Shown piece by piece: positions 50,011 through 62,140 of a stretch of DNA of 64,000 nt (the first letter of the stretch is position 1; the number at the start of each line of letters is the position of its first letter). The notes beneath the pieces were generated by a model, which worked only from the letters and a program-made list of their open reading frames with translations, was not told where the DNA came from and searched no databases. The stretch covers positions 70,820,718-70,884,717 of the forward strand of contig NC_088099.1 in assembly GCF_036370855.1 (NCBI RefSeq). The letters are read 5' to 3'. Origin of the DNA: Dromaius novaehollandiae (taxonomy: Eukaryota > Chordata > Aves > Casuariiformes > Dromaiidae). Position numbers and translations under genes: made by a program.

Positions 50011-53000
50011 GAAAGCATTTATAAATTTGGCTGCACACAGTAAAGCAGAGTCTTGGAACTGCAAATAGTACAGGAATAAAACTGCTTTAAAGTTAGGTGT
50101 TGTCAGTTTGTGGGTTAAATGGAAATATTTTTCTGCTTTCATTTCTGTCTGCACATGGAAAAATGTAAAAAATGTGAAAAATGTAAAATGAAAGGATTCA
50201 GAGAATCAAATCTAAACTCATCTGTGAAGTTTTGGCTCTGAACAAAAACCATGCAAGTATGGGGTAGCTGGTCATGCAAATAAACTGTATAGAATCATCT
50301 TTGATTTTACTAAGTTACTCCAGGTATGATATAATTCCTCACAGGCCTCCGAGTCAATGAATGTGTCTTCAATTCAAACAAATCCAGCTTTCTAAGATAC
50401 ATGATAACTTCGGCATTGTGTAGTGACATAGTTGATGCTTCTGATTGCCATTGTCTCCTATCAAACAATCATTTTTCGTTTTGCACATCTAAATAAGACA
50501 GCATGCAAAACTGCTTTTTACCTTGCATGAATAGGAAAGATAACACACTTTACATGTTGCTGTATTTTCAGAGATACATGGGAAGAATAACCTCTAACAT
50601 TCTGCCTTCTTATGATGGTCCTCAGTGCTCAGCTTTTGAAGTTTGAGAAGGGAGATTTCTCTATATATATTTTTTTAATTAGACCCCACTGTTATTTGAT
50701 ATCACTTCCATGGAAACAGATTAGAAATATCAAATATTCTAGACCTGTAATATGTCAAGGAAAACAAACAGAGGCCTTTAGAAGAAAAAAAAAGTACTCT
50801 TTCTATGTTAATATTTCAATTCTTATAAATAATTGGTTTCAGTAAAGAAACCTGAAAATAGAGATACGTATAAAAGTATGTTATATTTAGATATGTATCA
50901 GTATTTAGATATGTATTTAGTATGCTTCAGTGAAAATGTTAGGAGTCTGAAAGATTTGAATACATGAGGTGGTTCATTCTGGGTATGCTGTTTCAGCTTA
51001 GACTCACTCTTTGGTCTAAGGTTTGTGCTTGTAGAAAATTTTTCATATTTGTATTTTCCATTATATTCCACTCTTGTAAGTGCATTGGCTTTGGAATAAT
51101 GATGGCTAGAAGACAGCCAGCTCTATCATTATTCACATATGAAAGTTGCATAAGGAATACAAGATACGCCAGTAAGAGAAGGTAATGGTCTGTTTTGTTT
51201 TATCTGATTGTTTTAGCACCTTGCAATTTCCTCAGCCATCAGACTAACCAAAAAAGTGTGAGTCTGAAAATCAGAAAAAGATGGGGAAGTAATTTGATGC
51301 TCTCAGCCTTATATATTTTGGCAACAGACTGCGAAAATGTGCAAGAATGTTTGCAAGTGATTTGAATGAGTACGTGGAAAGATGTGGATCTGAGGTACCT
51401 TTTTAAAAACAAAATAAAACACTCTTAACACAAGAAGAGCTTTTTATGTTTCCCTGGTGTGGAAATTATAAGCAGCTACAGGCAGTCCCCATCTGGGAAT
51501 TTGGAGCCTACTGTCTGGTCTTTCAATCAGATTAGTTGGTGATACTAGAAGGAACTAATGATACTTGGAGGAACTGTGCTTAGCTTATGACAACAAAAGA
51601 CTCAATCGGCAGCATGTGGCTAACAGATCACAGACATCTGGAGCAAGCTGTTTTCCCATGGAATTAATTTTTGTTGAATTTATATCCCAAATCTTCACCT
51701 CTCTAACGTAGGACTTGCAGGAAATTAGAGGAGGAAAAAATAAATACTGTATCAAAGTTTCAAATTTAAGTTGACTGGAAAGGAAAAAATACTAGGTTTA
51801 TGCCATTTCAATTTTTCTTTGTAATGTCTTAAGAAGGACTGATGATCTATTGGTTCTGGACCTTTTTGTGGGGTGGTGGTGATGAGAGGGATTTGACTTT
51901 TCCTGCTTTATTTTTATTCTTAGATGTATCAGGGATGTTATGGTGTGATCAACTGATGTGATCCAACAGCTTTGTGTTGCTCCTGGGTGGTGAAGCAACT
52001 AGAAATCTGGTAAAAATGCTTGGTGGACAGTTTTCCCTTGGCAGTCAATTTTTCCAATGGTGCAGAGCTATCACAGTATTTCCAGTACTATCTTCTTGTT
52101 GCTGGGGTTTGAAAAAGTGGAAGAAGACAGACAGAAAAGCATATGCAGGTACCCCTGTATCATGTTCAGTCATTGACTATTGGAACAGTCCCTTGTGAAG
52201 ATGGTTGTAACTTACAGTACATGGAATGGACAAAGAATTTCACTTCTCTCCTTCACTTTGCTAGTGCTTTCCCTAGGACGATACAGAGCAATGATACAGA
52301 GCTTGGGATTTTTCCAGTCTGTAATTGAAGGGATGGGAAAGTTAAATATTTAACAAAAGAATTTTCTTTTAGGTGCTAGTAATAAACTTGTTCTGATGGT
52401 GAGCAATTGTTTTCTGCTTCTGTTTCAGACATGAAAAGGACTTGTTTTGCTGGAGAGGTTGTCTGGATTTTAAAATCATCAGCTGATGTCATTAAAAATA
52501 TTTCCGTTTCTTACGTATCTTACCTCCAATATTGATTGTTCATTGAGTTAGTAGAGAAATGCATAAATAAAAGAGAGAAAGCTTTGGAACAGCCTGGGTA
52601 ATGCACTAGGACCTATCCACATGTCCATTTTTAGCTGTAGTTGTGCTGGCCTGAGAGGTTACCTCTAGCAGAGTGTGGCTGTCCTCTAGTAGAGTTCACC
52701 ACCCTCTCTGATCATCCGGCTGAGCTGTGTGTGCCTGTTCCCTAACTTGTTCTTTAATGAAAAGCATATGGGCTATGTTAAATAGTAGTCTTGAAATGGT
52801 GATTTTTGCTATCCGGCTCATTTTACTCATGCAGTAGCTCACACAAATATCTTAAATGGCAGATCAGAGAAGCCAGTGATCTCTGAGCATGTCTATACAG
52901 TCAGATGTAGTCAAAGCCTGTCCTTGATTGTATTTCTAGTTGTCAGCTTGCATTCGGCCAGAGCCATTTAGACATGACATTGTGCTTATGTCTAGCTGTA

Positions 53001-53959
53001 TTTGTCTTCTGCCCAGCTGGGAGGCAACACGTACTAGCGGAGGCAGAGTGCCACAGTTACCCAACTTCCACGGGTCTTTTTCTTTTAACTGTTGTTCTTT
53101 CAGCAAGTGACCAGTCAACGTGGAAGGAGCTATTGAATTTCAAGTCCTATGTGCGGTTTCAATTTAGCATGCAAACTGGTGTTTGCTTTGCCTACTCTTT
53201 TACTTAAGGTTTCTAAAGCTTTGTGATGTCTTTGTTTGCTGTTAAACGTAGTTCTTCCTTGAGAGGTACTCAGAATTCCAAAGTTATCAGTCAAAGATAT
53301 AACATCATAACTCTTTTTAATCCTTTTAGGTGTTTAATATAACATCCACTAGTACCTATGTGTATAAGCATTTGAAGGATCAGGGTGTCTCTGCCTCTCT
53401 GCCTGTTCCATTGTTATGTGAAATCAGTACATTATTCCCCTAACTCATCATTTGAAGAAACATAGGGTAGGAGCCAGCTGGTTAAACATAGGCTTTTAGT
53501 TCCAGTTTTGATGCATTGGGCAGCTGACTTCCAGTTGTTTCTCCAGAGAGGGATGGACCACCCCAATCTCTGGGCTGTATCTGCCATGTGGCTGTCTCAG
53601 ATGCCTGAAATGTCTGAACCAGTGTTGGCTGCCACTGACTTCTAGCGCTGTTTAGCAACAGTCTCCCACCCATGATATCAGTGCCTTCAGAGGTAAATGA
53701 GAAGCCTCAGTATTCAATAAACTTTTTCTCTGAAAAAGAAAAAGGTCTTCATGAAGATCTACTTAAAAGTCTGAAATGATATATTTATATTAGTTTAAGT
53801 GGTAAGCTGGGAATGAACTAAATAATAATGTAGAAAATCAGGAAAAAAATAGGGTCAGACAAAGAAAAAGTGAAATGGGCAAAGAATTTAAGTAAAACAT
53901 AGAAAGGAATTTAAAAAGTCATTCATAAACCTCAAGGGAAAAGTCCTGCAGAAAAAATA
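50011..53959. other. Gene-free AT-rich stretch
   Basis: No gene or transposon recognised. A small ATGTAAAAA-type reiteration lies at about 50,158-50,190 and a 20-bp period reiteration at about 50,884-50,922. Frames at 51,974-52,198 and 52,974-53,207 show no motif. Confidence 0.45.
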
Positions 53960-54195
53960 GGCTATTAGAAATCAGGAAGAGGATTAAATTAATGACGACT
54001 CATAAATGACATAAATTCTGGAAATTTTAAAAACTCTGTCTTTAATAAGAAGAATAAAAAATTTGCCTCATTAGAAATTGCATAACTTGAGATTTGTATT
54101 AGGAGAATAATGTAATTAAAATCACCCAAACATGCAGAAGACTATACAATTTTAACTGGTTTTCTCCATCTCTTAATTCTATGAATCTATAACCA
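53960..54195 (+). mobile_element. Probable CR1 3'-end relic
   Basis: The right part, 'catgcagaagactatacaattttaactgg...ctcttaattctatgaatctata' (54,131-54,191), matches the layout of an old CR1 3' end ('gcaggaggtcagactagatgatctaatgg...ccttaaactctatgaatctatg'). Two ATTCTATGA/ATCTATAA-like terminal units are present. The left limit is a guess, because upstream sequence is too decayed to align. Confidence 0.4.
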
Positions 54196-57100
54196 GAAAT
54201 AAAAATTATTGATAAAAGGCAAGAAAATGTTGGGAAATATATGCACATATAATCTGCTGCTCTAGATAGTCAGGACATACCACATCTTAAGTAGTTAGCA
54301 AATAAACCCATTACATAAACCTCTGATAATGATTTCTGAAGCCAAAGAGGCTGCAGATAAGCTGAAAACAAACCCAGTATAATGTTGGTCTTCAGCAAAA
54401 TGTATCCTGAGGAAGTTCATCAGTGATGTGGAAAGCATTGGGCCTCGCACAGCTAAAATAACCTCTTCAGATAGCTCGGTTTCCTGCTAACTGATGTTCT
54501 GTCACAGAGGACTTCAGCTTGGCTTGAGACCCTTGCTCTGCTGAAGTGAGCTGTCCAAGTCCATGCTGATTCCTTCCACACACCTTGTCTGCTCCTGCTC
54601 AACTTAGACAAAGACACTATCCTTTGCAAGCAGTTACACAAGCAAAGAACACCCCCAGAAACAGGAATGATCTCTTTCACCTGAGGCAGGGACTTGCAAT
54701 AGCAGAAACTGCTAAGGTCATGATGCAATGTACTATGGTCTGCTGTAGATTTAAAAACCTGCACTGGCAGAGAGATGACCTGGAGAAATAGAAAGCATTT
54801 TTATTATGGACTTGGAGGATTATGTGAACCAAGAGGTAGCATCTACAGTGGAAAATAAAAGGGAAGCAATATTGAGTGAAAAAAGCAAAACACTTAGTTT
54901 CTGGGGTCAGGGAATGCAAAGGCCTCTTCTGTTGCTTCCTGGCTAGTGGTGCTGTGCAGCCCCAGATAGTGCAAGCACATATGCTGAGCTACTTCAGTGT
55001 GCTCACTGGCATCTTATGACCTCTTTTGCAGAGATTTCATATTTTTCACTTTGAAGTTGCATTTTTGATGCTTTAATAGCTGGCAGCTATGAGTTCCCAG
55101 ACCATTCCCTTGTATTGCTACCACGATATCTTCCTGGTAGCAAAATTGCAGTTCAGCTCCTTGCAGATGTTCACCAACACTGCAGCCTCTACCAGCCCAC
55201 AGTTTGCTTTGTATTACCATTTGAAATCATTATCGTTTTTTTTTTTTTTTGTTAATAAATTGGATGGTCAACCCATGAGAAGGCTGCCTTGCGGCTCAAC
55301 AGACTGGGATATTACAGCATGCCATCGAGGAGATGTTATGTTTCTGCAAGGTGTTTTGGAGTTTATGAAGTTGCGAAGACAGTGCTGCAGGATTGTCTTA
55401 AATAGAGGAATGAAATATAGCACAGTTCATAACCATATTGTCTGTATCTCTTTTGTACATCTTTGTTTAAGGGAGTTGTGTGGTTTATTCCACACTGGAG
55501 CTCAGGAATGAACCACTATGCATGTGATGAAGCTGACAGTGGGATTAGGCGATTCCAGCAAAAAAGGGAGTAAACCAAATTGTCACTGGTGTGCTTTTTT
55601 CTTTTAATTTTTTTTTAGCTTACCTGTGAATTTGGGCCTATGTCTAAATAAATAAATGACAAGAGCAGCAGTTATGCTGTTGTCCACGGTGTGCTCTAAC
55701 TTCTATTGAAATAGAATTTAGAGTGAAGAAATGAAGTTTTCTCCTTTGACTATCAGTTAAGGGTGCAGATTAGTAAAAGATCCCTACTCCTCCTTTTACG
55801 GAACTAAAGCACTAGAAAATAGTGAACTGATGAGTTAAGAAAGTGATAAATTATCCTATATTTATACACAAAAATACTTCTCAGGCAATATAAAGATATG
55901 CTTCGACTCAAGTTGCATCATGATGCATTTTTTTTTAATTTTACTTCTATTTTTGTCTTTGGGAAGATGACTTTTAATTACTTTCTTCTACAGAAAACAA
56001 TTACATCAGAAATGTCAAGCCACATGTTTTCTAAATACTGTAACTTTATGGAATCCCTTATAAAAATGTTTTTGAGAACAATTGTGAGTAATAATTTAAT
56101 AGGAAAGGTGAATAACTTTAGCAGTGATGTGTGAATATGCACTTGCAATTAGACTGATCAATGTTTATTATGAATAAGCATGTAAATAGGCAAATTTCTT
56201 CTCTGACTTTAATATGCCCAAAGAGAGCAAAAATCTTTACCCTTAATATGGAAAATAAATGGCATGTGATTATAGCTTTTAAGGTAAACTCCCTCAAATG
56301 AGATTTGTGCTTTTATTTTCATGAATATTGATCATTGCTTTCATTTGAATATGCAAAGGAAACAGGATAAGAAATATCACCACCTAAACCTTTCAGTTTG
56401 CCTTTCTACTAATAAATGCCCTCCACCTCCCTAGAAGAAATTTGCATGAAATATGAACAGTAATTAGTTACATGTCAAACAATCTTTCCTTCTCTTCTTC
56501 TCCCATCTTCTTTGCTTTAGCTCCCTGCTGTACTTCCTCGCAGACTGTAAGCTTCTGGATGCCAAGGACGTGTGTGCGTGTGTGTGAACGGTGCCTGACA
56601 GAACAAAACAAGAGTTTTTGGCTAGGATAGGGGACTGTGCCAAAAAAACAGCAAGTAAATATTTTGTCTTAAAGAAAAAAATCTCTGTCACAGAGCTTGA
56701 AATTTTTTTATTGTCTGCTGTCTAGATACCCAAGTCTTCATTTTCTGATTTCAGAAGGTGTTCCAAAAGTCTCTGAACGGCATTTGTTCCCATCAAGTTA
56801 GTCAAATAAGTCATCACATTATTTGCAAAAGCTCCTGTGATCACCAGAAATATAACTATTAGCATGTGAACTTTCTAGTGATGATGAACATATCACTGTC
56901 ACTAATGTCATCCTTGTTTGTCTGGGGCCCATATCATATGCTTACCTGTCTCACTGATTCCTCTCTTTTTTTTCTATGTTGTGTGTTATGTGCATGGGTG
57001 AATTAGCTATTTCTCTTCCTCTACATGCAGAAATCTTAGAAAAATAGTAGAGTCTGCAAAGGTCACTTGCCTTTCCTACACAATATACCAAAGTTAATGC

Positions 57101-60100
57101 AAGCAATTGGTACATTATTAACTGTCATACTAAAGTTATTAAGAACCAGCCTTAGGATGAGGAAAGTACATATAAACTATAATGTACTTTAAATGAAATA
57201 AAATTGCAGCTACAGCTTAATAAAATTCTCAAGTTTTGAACAGTCCCTGATCTGAGAGCATAGCACAACAATTAAGTCTTACAGTCACATTGGCCTAAGC
57301 ATATGTAACTAACTAGACACAAAGCATTTCAACAGAACATTAATAAAATCTTAGTAATAAAAAAATATAGAATGGAAAGACCTCGTGGTGACATAAATAC
57401 AGAATGTAAGAGACTACAGATCATGTCTTTCCCAAAAAAGCCATGTCTTTGGAAAGTGGAGCCACCAATACAGATGCTGTGTATGCTCACCAAAAGCCTA
57501 GCGAAAAAGAGAGAGGCAATAGCTTCAAGTGGGAGAAGGAAAAAGGGGATGTCCGACAGTCTGGAGGGAAATAACCAAAAGGTGATGTCTCAGATATGAC
57601 TTCCTGTATTTGTCTCATCCAGATCCCTAGATAAAATGATCTTTCATTTCCTGTTTCCGGACCAAATTTTAACATTTGAAATTTTACACTTTTATTGAAA
57701 AAAAGTCCATTTTAGTTTGGGAGCAAAAATAGAAGTAAATGTCATTCAGCACAACTCCAAATTAAAAAAAAAAGTCTGGAAATTGATTGCCCCAAATCCA
57801 TAAATATCAACAAAATTATTTCATTGTGGTTCATTTTTATACAGTTCATAATAAGTTTGAGACATACAGAATTGCATAACTTTTTTATTTCAAAATTTAT
57901 ATATTTCATGCAAGAAGCTGTTTTTAGTATTATCATTTAAAAGTGTATTGAGAAGAAATAATTATCCTGAAAAAAATTTGGTATTTAATATTATGTCACA
58001 TCTGGACTTTAATGAAATATTAATGATAAGTTATGATAAGAAAAGTACCTCTCTCTTATCTCTTTCTTTTATCTAAATTGTTTAATATTTAATACTTTAT
58101 AATAGAGAGATACACAGTAGACCAAAGTGCAGTTTCATAGCATTTTATTATGCATGATTTTATTACTAGATAAGAGTATTTAAAAATGTTTAGAATATTA
58201 CAGGATCAGATATAGAATATTTAAAGCTATGTAACGCATTCTGTAATAGAGCCAGAAACCCAAGAACTTCCTTGCCAAAGGAGACTGTGGATATTAAAAA
58301 CAAAATCACAAATAGTTCACATTCTATTTGATAGGGGAACCATCGTTAATGGAAATATCTACATTCACTTAATTACTGCCATAAATATAATGAGGTTTTC
58401 TTTTGTTAGAAAAGGTGATACAATGGATTGCATGTCAAAAATAGAGTGTAGCATAAAGAAGTCTAGATTGAGCCTTATCAAAATATTAGAAGAATATAGC
58501 ATCTAAAACCTCATGAAGTGTATGATTGACAGTGACATAGAGACAGCTTCATATATGAAGTGATCCTACTAACTGTATCTGTTAAGTGAAGAGGGTAATC
58601 AGATGCTAAGATAAAAATTGTATTTAGTTGTCATTATACAATTTCATTTAATCGATGTATCCTGTTGGACTTTACTAATGATGTTATTCTTCATTGCAAA
58701 GCAAAAACATGTAACTGCTAAAAAAAGACAGTACTAAAATATCACAGGATTCAAAGAGGTGTTAATAGACATTCTTTTCCACATCAAAATGGATATTTAT
58801 AAGTATTGAAAAATACTGGGAGAGCATGCAATTTGGAAAAGAACATTGAAACATGTGATGTGACCACAGGCACACTTCAAGGGAGCAGAAAGGTTTTTCT
58901 GAATCAGATTGCTAAATGGAATTTAGCCACCAAATGTTTGGCAGTTGCTATTTCAACATATTTTAGGTACTCTGACATAATGACATGTAATACTAGTTTG
59001 ACACAGGAGCTTTGCCCCTGAAGATTTGTGGACTTCTAAGTTCTTGGAACAGGAATCAGAAGTAACCATGCAAAAACAAATTGTAATCACGCAGAAGCAA
59101 ATTTGTGACAAACCAGTGACCTCATTGTTCCCTTTGAAATAGCGCAGGGTACGTAACTTGTATTCAGTCTGGACACTGCAGATCTTTGACAGAAGCATGT
59201 GTTTCTTTTATTTGGTTCACATCTACCTTTCCAGAAAGAATGATTATGCTACACAACCCACCAGTAACTATTTGTGTAGTTTAACTCTGGCAGACCAATG
59301 TTTCATTGTCTTTCTGTATTTCTCTCTCTGTCTGCTTCCTCTGCTTTCTGCTGCTGGATTCTTAGATTGCAGCCCCTTGGGGACAAGAACCAATGTGTTG
59401 TTTTGGCTGTTTCTCTGTTCAAAGCAAGTCAACAAGACCTGGCATAACAGAGGGCTTATCATTGATTTGGGCTCAAAAAACTATAATTCACTCTTCAGGT
59501 GAATCTTTGCAGTTGAAAAAAGTGGACAAGAGTGATAAAGATAACCCCAGATGGTGACTGGACATTGTTTCTTCTTTGGAAAACCGTCATATTTGTCAGA
59601 GACAAATATCCTGTTAACTTTCCTATTTGCATCCTAACCAGAGTCGTGTGAGCGAGAGGGACAAAAATACAAGTGACAAAATTCCTCTTTAACGAAAAGT
59701 TTGATTTTCTATCACTGAAAGTAGATGTTGCAAATCTAAACTGAGTTGATGAAAACATCTTTATATTACTTACATGATAAAATTTACATGATAAAACCAC
59801 TTTTGTACATGTATTTTATTAAATCAAGTGACAAATAGATTATTTAAAATCATTGTTCCTTCAAAAAGTATCTGACGTAGTTAACCCATTGCCTATACAC
59901 TTTATTAAAAAGCAGATTTCAAGTTCTAAAGAAAATAAAAGCTGGCTAGACAAGTGCCTAGTGGGATTTTCAGAAGTGCTAAAACAAAGTACATGAGAAA
60001 CATGTTGAATCATCTAGACCAAACCTTTCAGTATAACCACAGGCGAATAGGTAATTGAGAGCACAGAGTTAGAGAAACTCGGGATTCTAAGTTTAATAGT

Positions 60101-61619
60101 ATTTTAACTGAAAGTTATATCTATGTAGTAAGAAAGACAGCTAAAACAAGTCTGTCATGTTGCTGGGATTAGCATTAAGTGGTGTGAACCAGTCTAGAAT
60201 TTCTCTTTTGCGATCTGGAGGAGTCTGCAACCTTTTGTAGAAAAAGGGAGGAAGAAGCTTTGAGTTATTTCCTAAATTAATATTTCTACTCTTATTTTAA
60301 ACATTTGGTTCAAGAAGTGTAAGATCTCACTGTATGGGCAGCTGTAGGTTCCCTGAAAAGTCAGAAATGGCTAGTTGAGTCCTGCGCATGCTAGCTCAGC
60401 TCCTCTGACTACCTTTAGTTTAACTACAAAAAATAAATAATTGTACGGTGGCAATTGTACGGTTGACTCTTGCTATGCTAGCTGATTGATAGAGAACCTC
60501 TCTGAGAAGAAGACAGTCTGGGTTCTAGGTTATTCACAGCCTGGGGGAGTTTGAATCCACAGGCGAGACCGATACTGATTTTGATGGTACAAAATACTTA
60601 TTCAGATGTATTATAAAACTGCAGATGAAAATGCCCCCAAATGCCCTCATAGTCAAGAATTCTCATTAAAATAGTCTTGCCCTGACCTGTCTACTGAAAC
60701 AAGAAAAAAGGGCAGTCTGGTTATGATGCTAAAATCAAAGACTCCAGAACTTCATAAAAAAGAAACAGGCAAAGAAAGAATGGAGAACCATTACTTGCTT
60801 CCTTGCAGCAAGTTGCAGTATTGGGTCATTCAGCAATCAATAATGAAATGGGTAGCACCCTCAATTGCACGTATTTCACTCTTTGTGTATGCTCTGTCAT
60901 CTTTCTTTGGGATTAATAGTTATCTTGCAGCAATCAAATGCTTTTTCACATGAACCTTTCTTCTGGTGCCTTCAGAGTTACATGTGCTGGCTGATTGGCT
61001 TTAGTCTTCAGAAACTGGGAACAGAAAAAGAATGTCCCGTTAAAGGCTAAAATCCCTAAGTTGCTTTATGTCTTTTATACTGAGTTTTCCTGGTGTGTAT
61101 GCCTAAGATTAATGACTTTCTGATGATTTGGCTAAACTCATAAAACAATATGGTAATTTCTGCTATAAATACTGCTTGAGGCAATAATAGAATAAAGTAG
61201 GATGTAACATTTTGTAAGATTAAATATTTATCTTCTCATAGAAATAAAAACAAGTATTTAAAACACTGGATGAAAGACTATGCTTGGAAGACTAGCAGTC
61301 TCAGTGTTCTCTGTACCTTTCTACCTCTTTAGCTTTGTATCTCCAATTAATTGTGAGCAAGGATTTTGAAAGGGGAATATGAGGTATTTGACATTTGTGT
61401 TATAGGTGACATAATTCTTAACTATAAAATGTGACACACTGGAACACTAACAGCATTTTTTGCTTTTATAAATACTGAACTCATCATGATATGCTGACAA
61501 AATGGCTAATAATCCTTAGGTATGAACACAGAAGATCAATGAGTAGGAGAACAGAGGTGATTTTTATCTTTTTAAACCAAGCCAGAGAGACAGATATTGA
61601 AAAACTGAATACAGTTCTG
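54196..61619. other. Gene-free, strongly AT-rich stretch
   Basis: No exon, RNA gene or transposon recognised. A T15 run is at 55,236-55,250. The 140-codon frame at 55,089-55,511 crosses this T-run (giving a Phe string) and shows no domain. The part 56,130-56,470 and several stretches between 57,900 and 58,800 have an AT-rich but non-repetitive texture often seen in conserved non-coding elements. A short duplicated GCAATTGTACGGT-like phrase is near 60,441-60,468. Confidence 0.4.
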
Positions 61620-62140
61620 TTCCCTGCATTCTGGCAGTGGTCATATTTTAAAAGTGGGGCCAGTGGATAAATGAACTGCAAAAATGATGTAAAGGATTTC
61701 CAAGGGCAGCCTTAGAAACCTCCAACTGTTCAGGTGAGAGAAGAAAAAATAAAAGGATGTGGTAACTTGATTGCCGTGTGTAAGTATTTTTGTTGTGAGA
61801 AAATGCTGGCTATTGGAGAGATCTTCACTTTAGCTGGAAAGGCATACGGAGAGTGACTCTGGAGGTGATGCCACATATTGAGAATGGTCAAGCATTGAAA
61901 GGTACTACAGGCTAAATGGTGGATTCTCCACCATTCTCTTTTTAGATTCTCTTAAAATCTAAGACGAGTGTTTCCGTGAAAAACAATTGTTAGCCAGATA
62001 TAACTTGAGCTTTAGCCAAATTCAAGTCTTTCAGTTCAATGCAGAGTAACTGAAAGATACTTCATGCCTGCTGCTCACAGATTGGATGTTTCAGGCCTTA
62101 AACTGTGATTATATTTCTGTAAGGACTTTCTTCTTTCTAC
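61620..62140 (+). mobile_element. Ancient CR1 LINE 3'-end relic
   Basis: The plus strand follows the end of a turtle/archosaur-type CR1: 'gtggtaacttgattgccgtgtgtaagtat' (61,760), 'gctggctattggagagatcttcactttagctggaaaggcat' (61,805-61,846), 'aatggtggattctccaccatt' (61,915), 'gattctcttaaaatctaagacgagtgtttccgtgaaa' (61,945), 'caatgcagagtaactg' (62,037) and 'caggccttaaactgtgatt' (62,092). These correspond to the ORF2 C-terminus ('VNLIAVYKYL', 'EVVDSPSL..FKxRLDVFLK') and the 3' UTR. The frame is broken. The 3' tail ends near 62,130 without clear 8-bp terminal repeats. Confidence 0.7.
61915..61935 (+). other. Perfect 9-bp hairpin in CR1 3' region
   Basis: AATGGTGGA and TCCACCATT form an uninterrupted 9-bp stem with a TTC loop. 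A second, weaker inverted pair (TTAGATT and AATCTAA) follows directly. The core GGATTCTCC lies in the coding end of the CR1 consensus as I remember it, so part of the symmetry is ancestral. Confidence 0.7.

Noticed and set aside
55089..55511. 140-codon plus-strand frame
   Set aside because: It is extended by a T15 run encoding a Phe string. No domain, no splice context.
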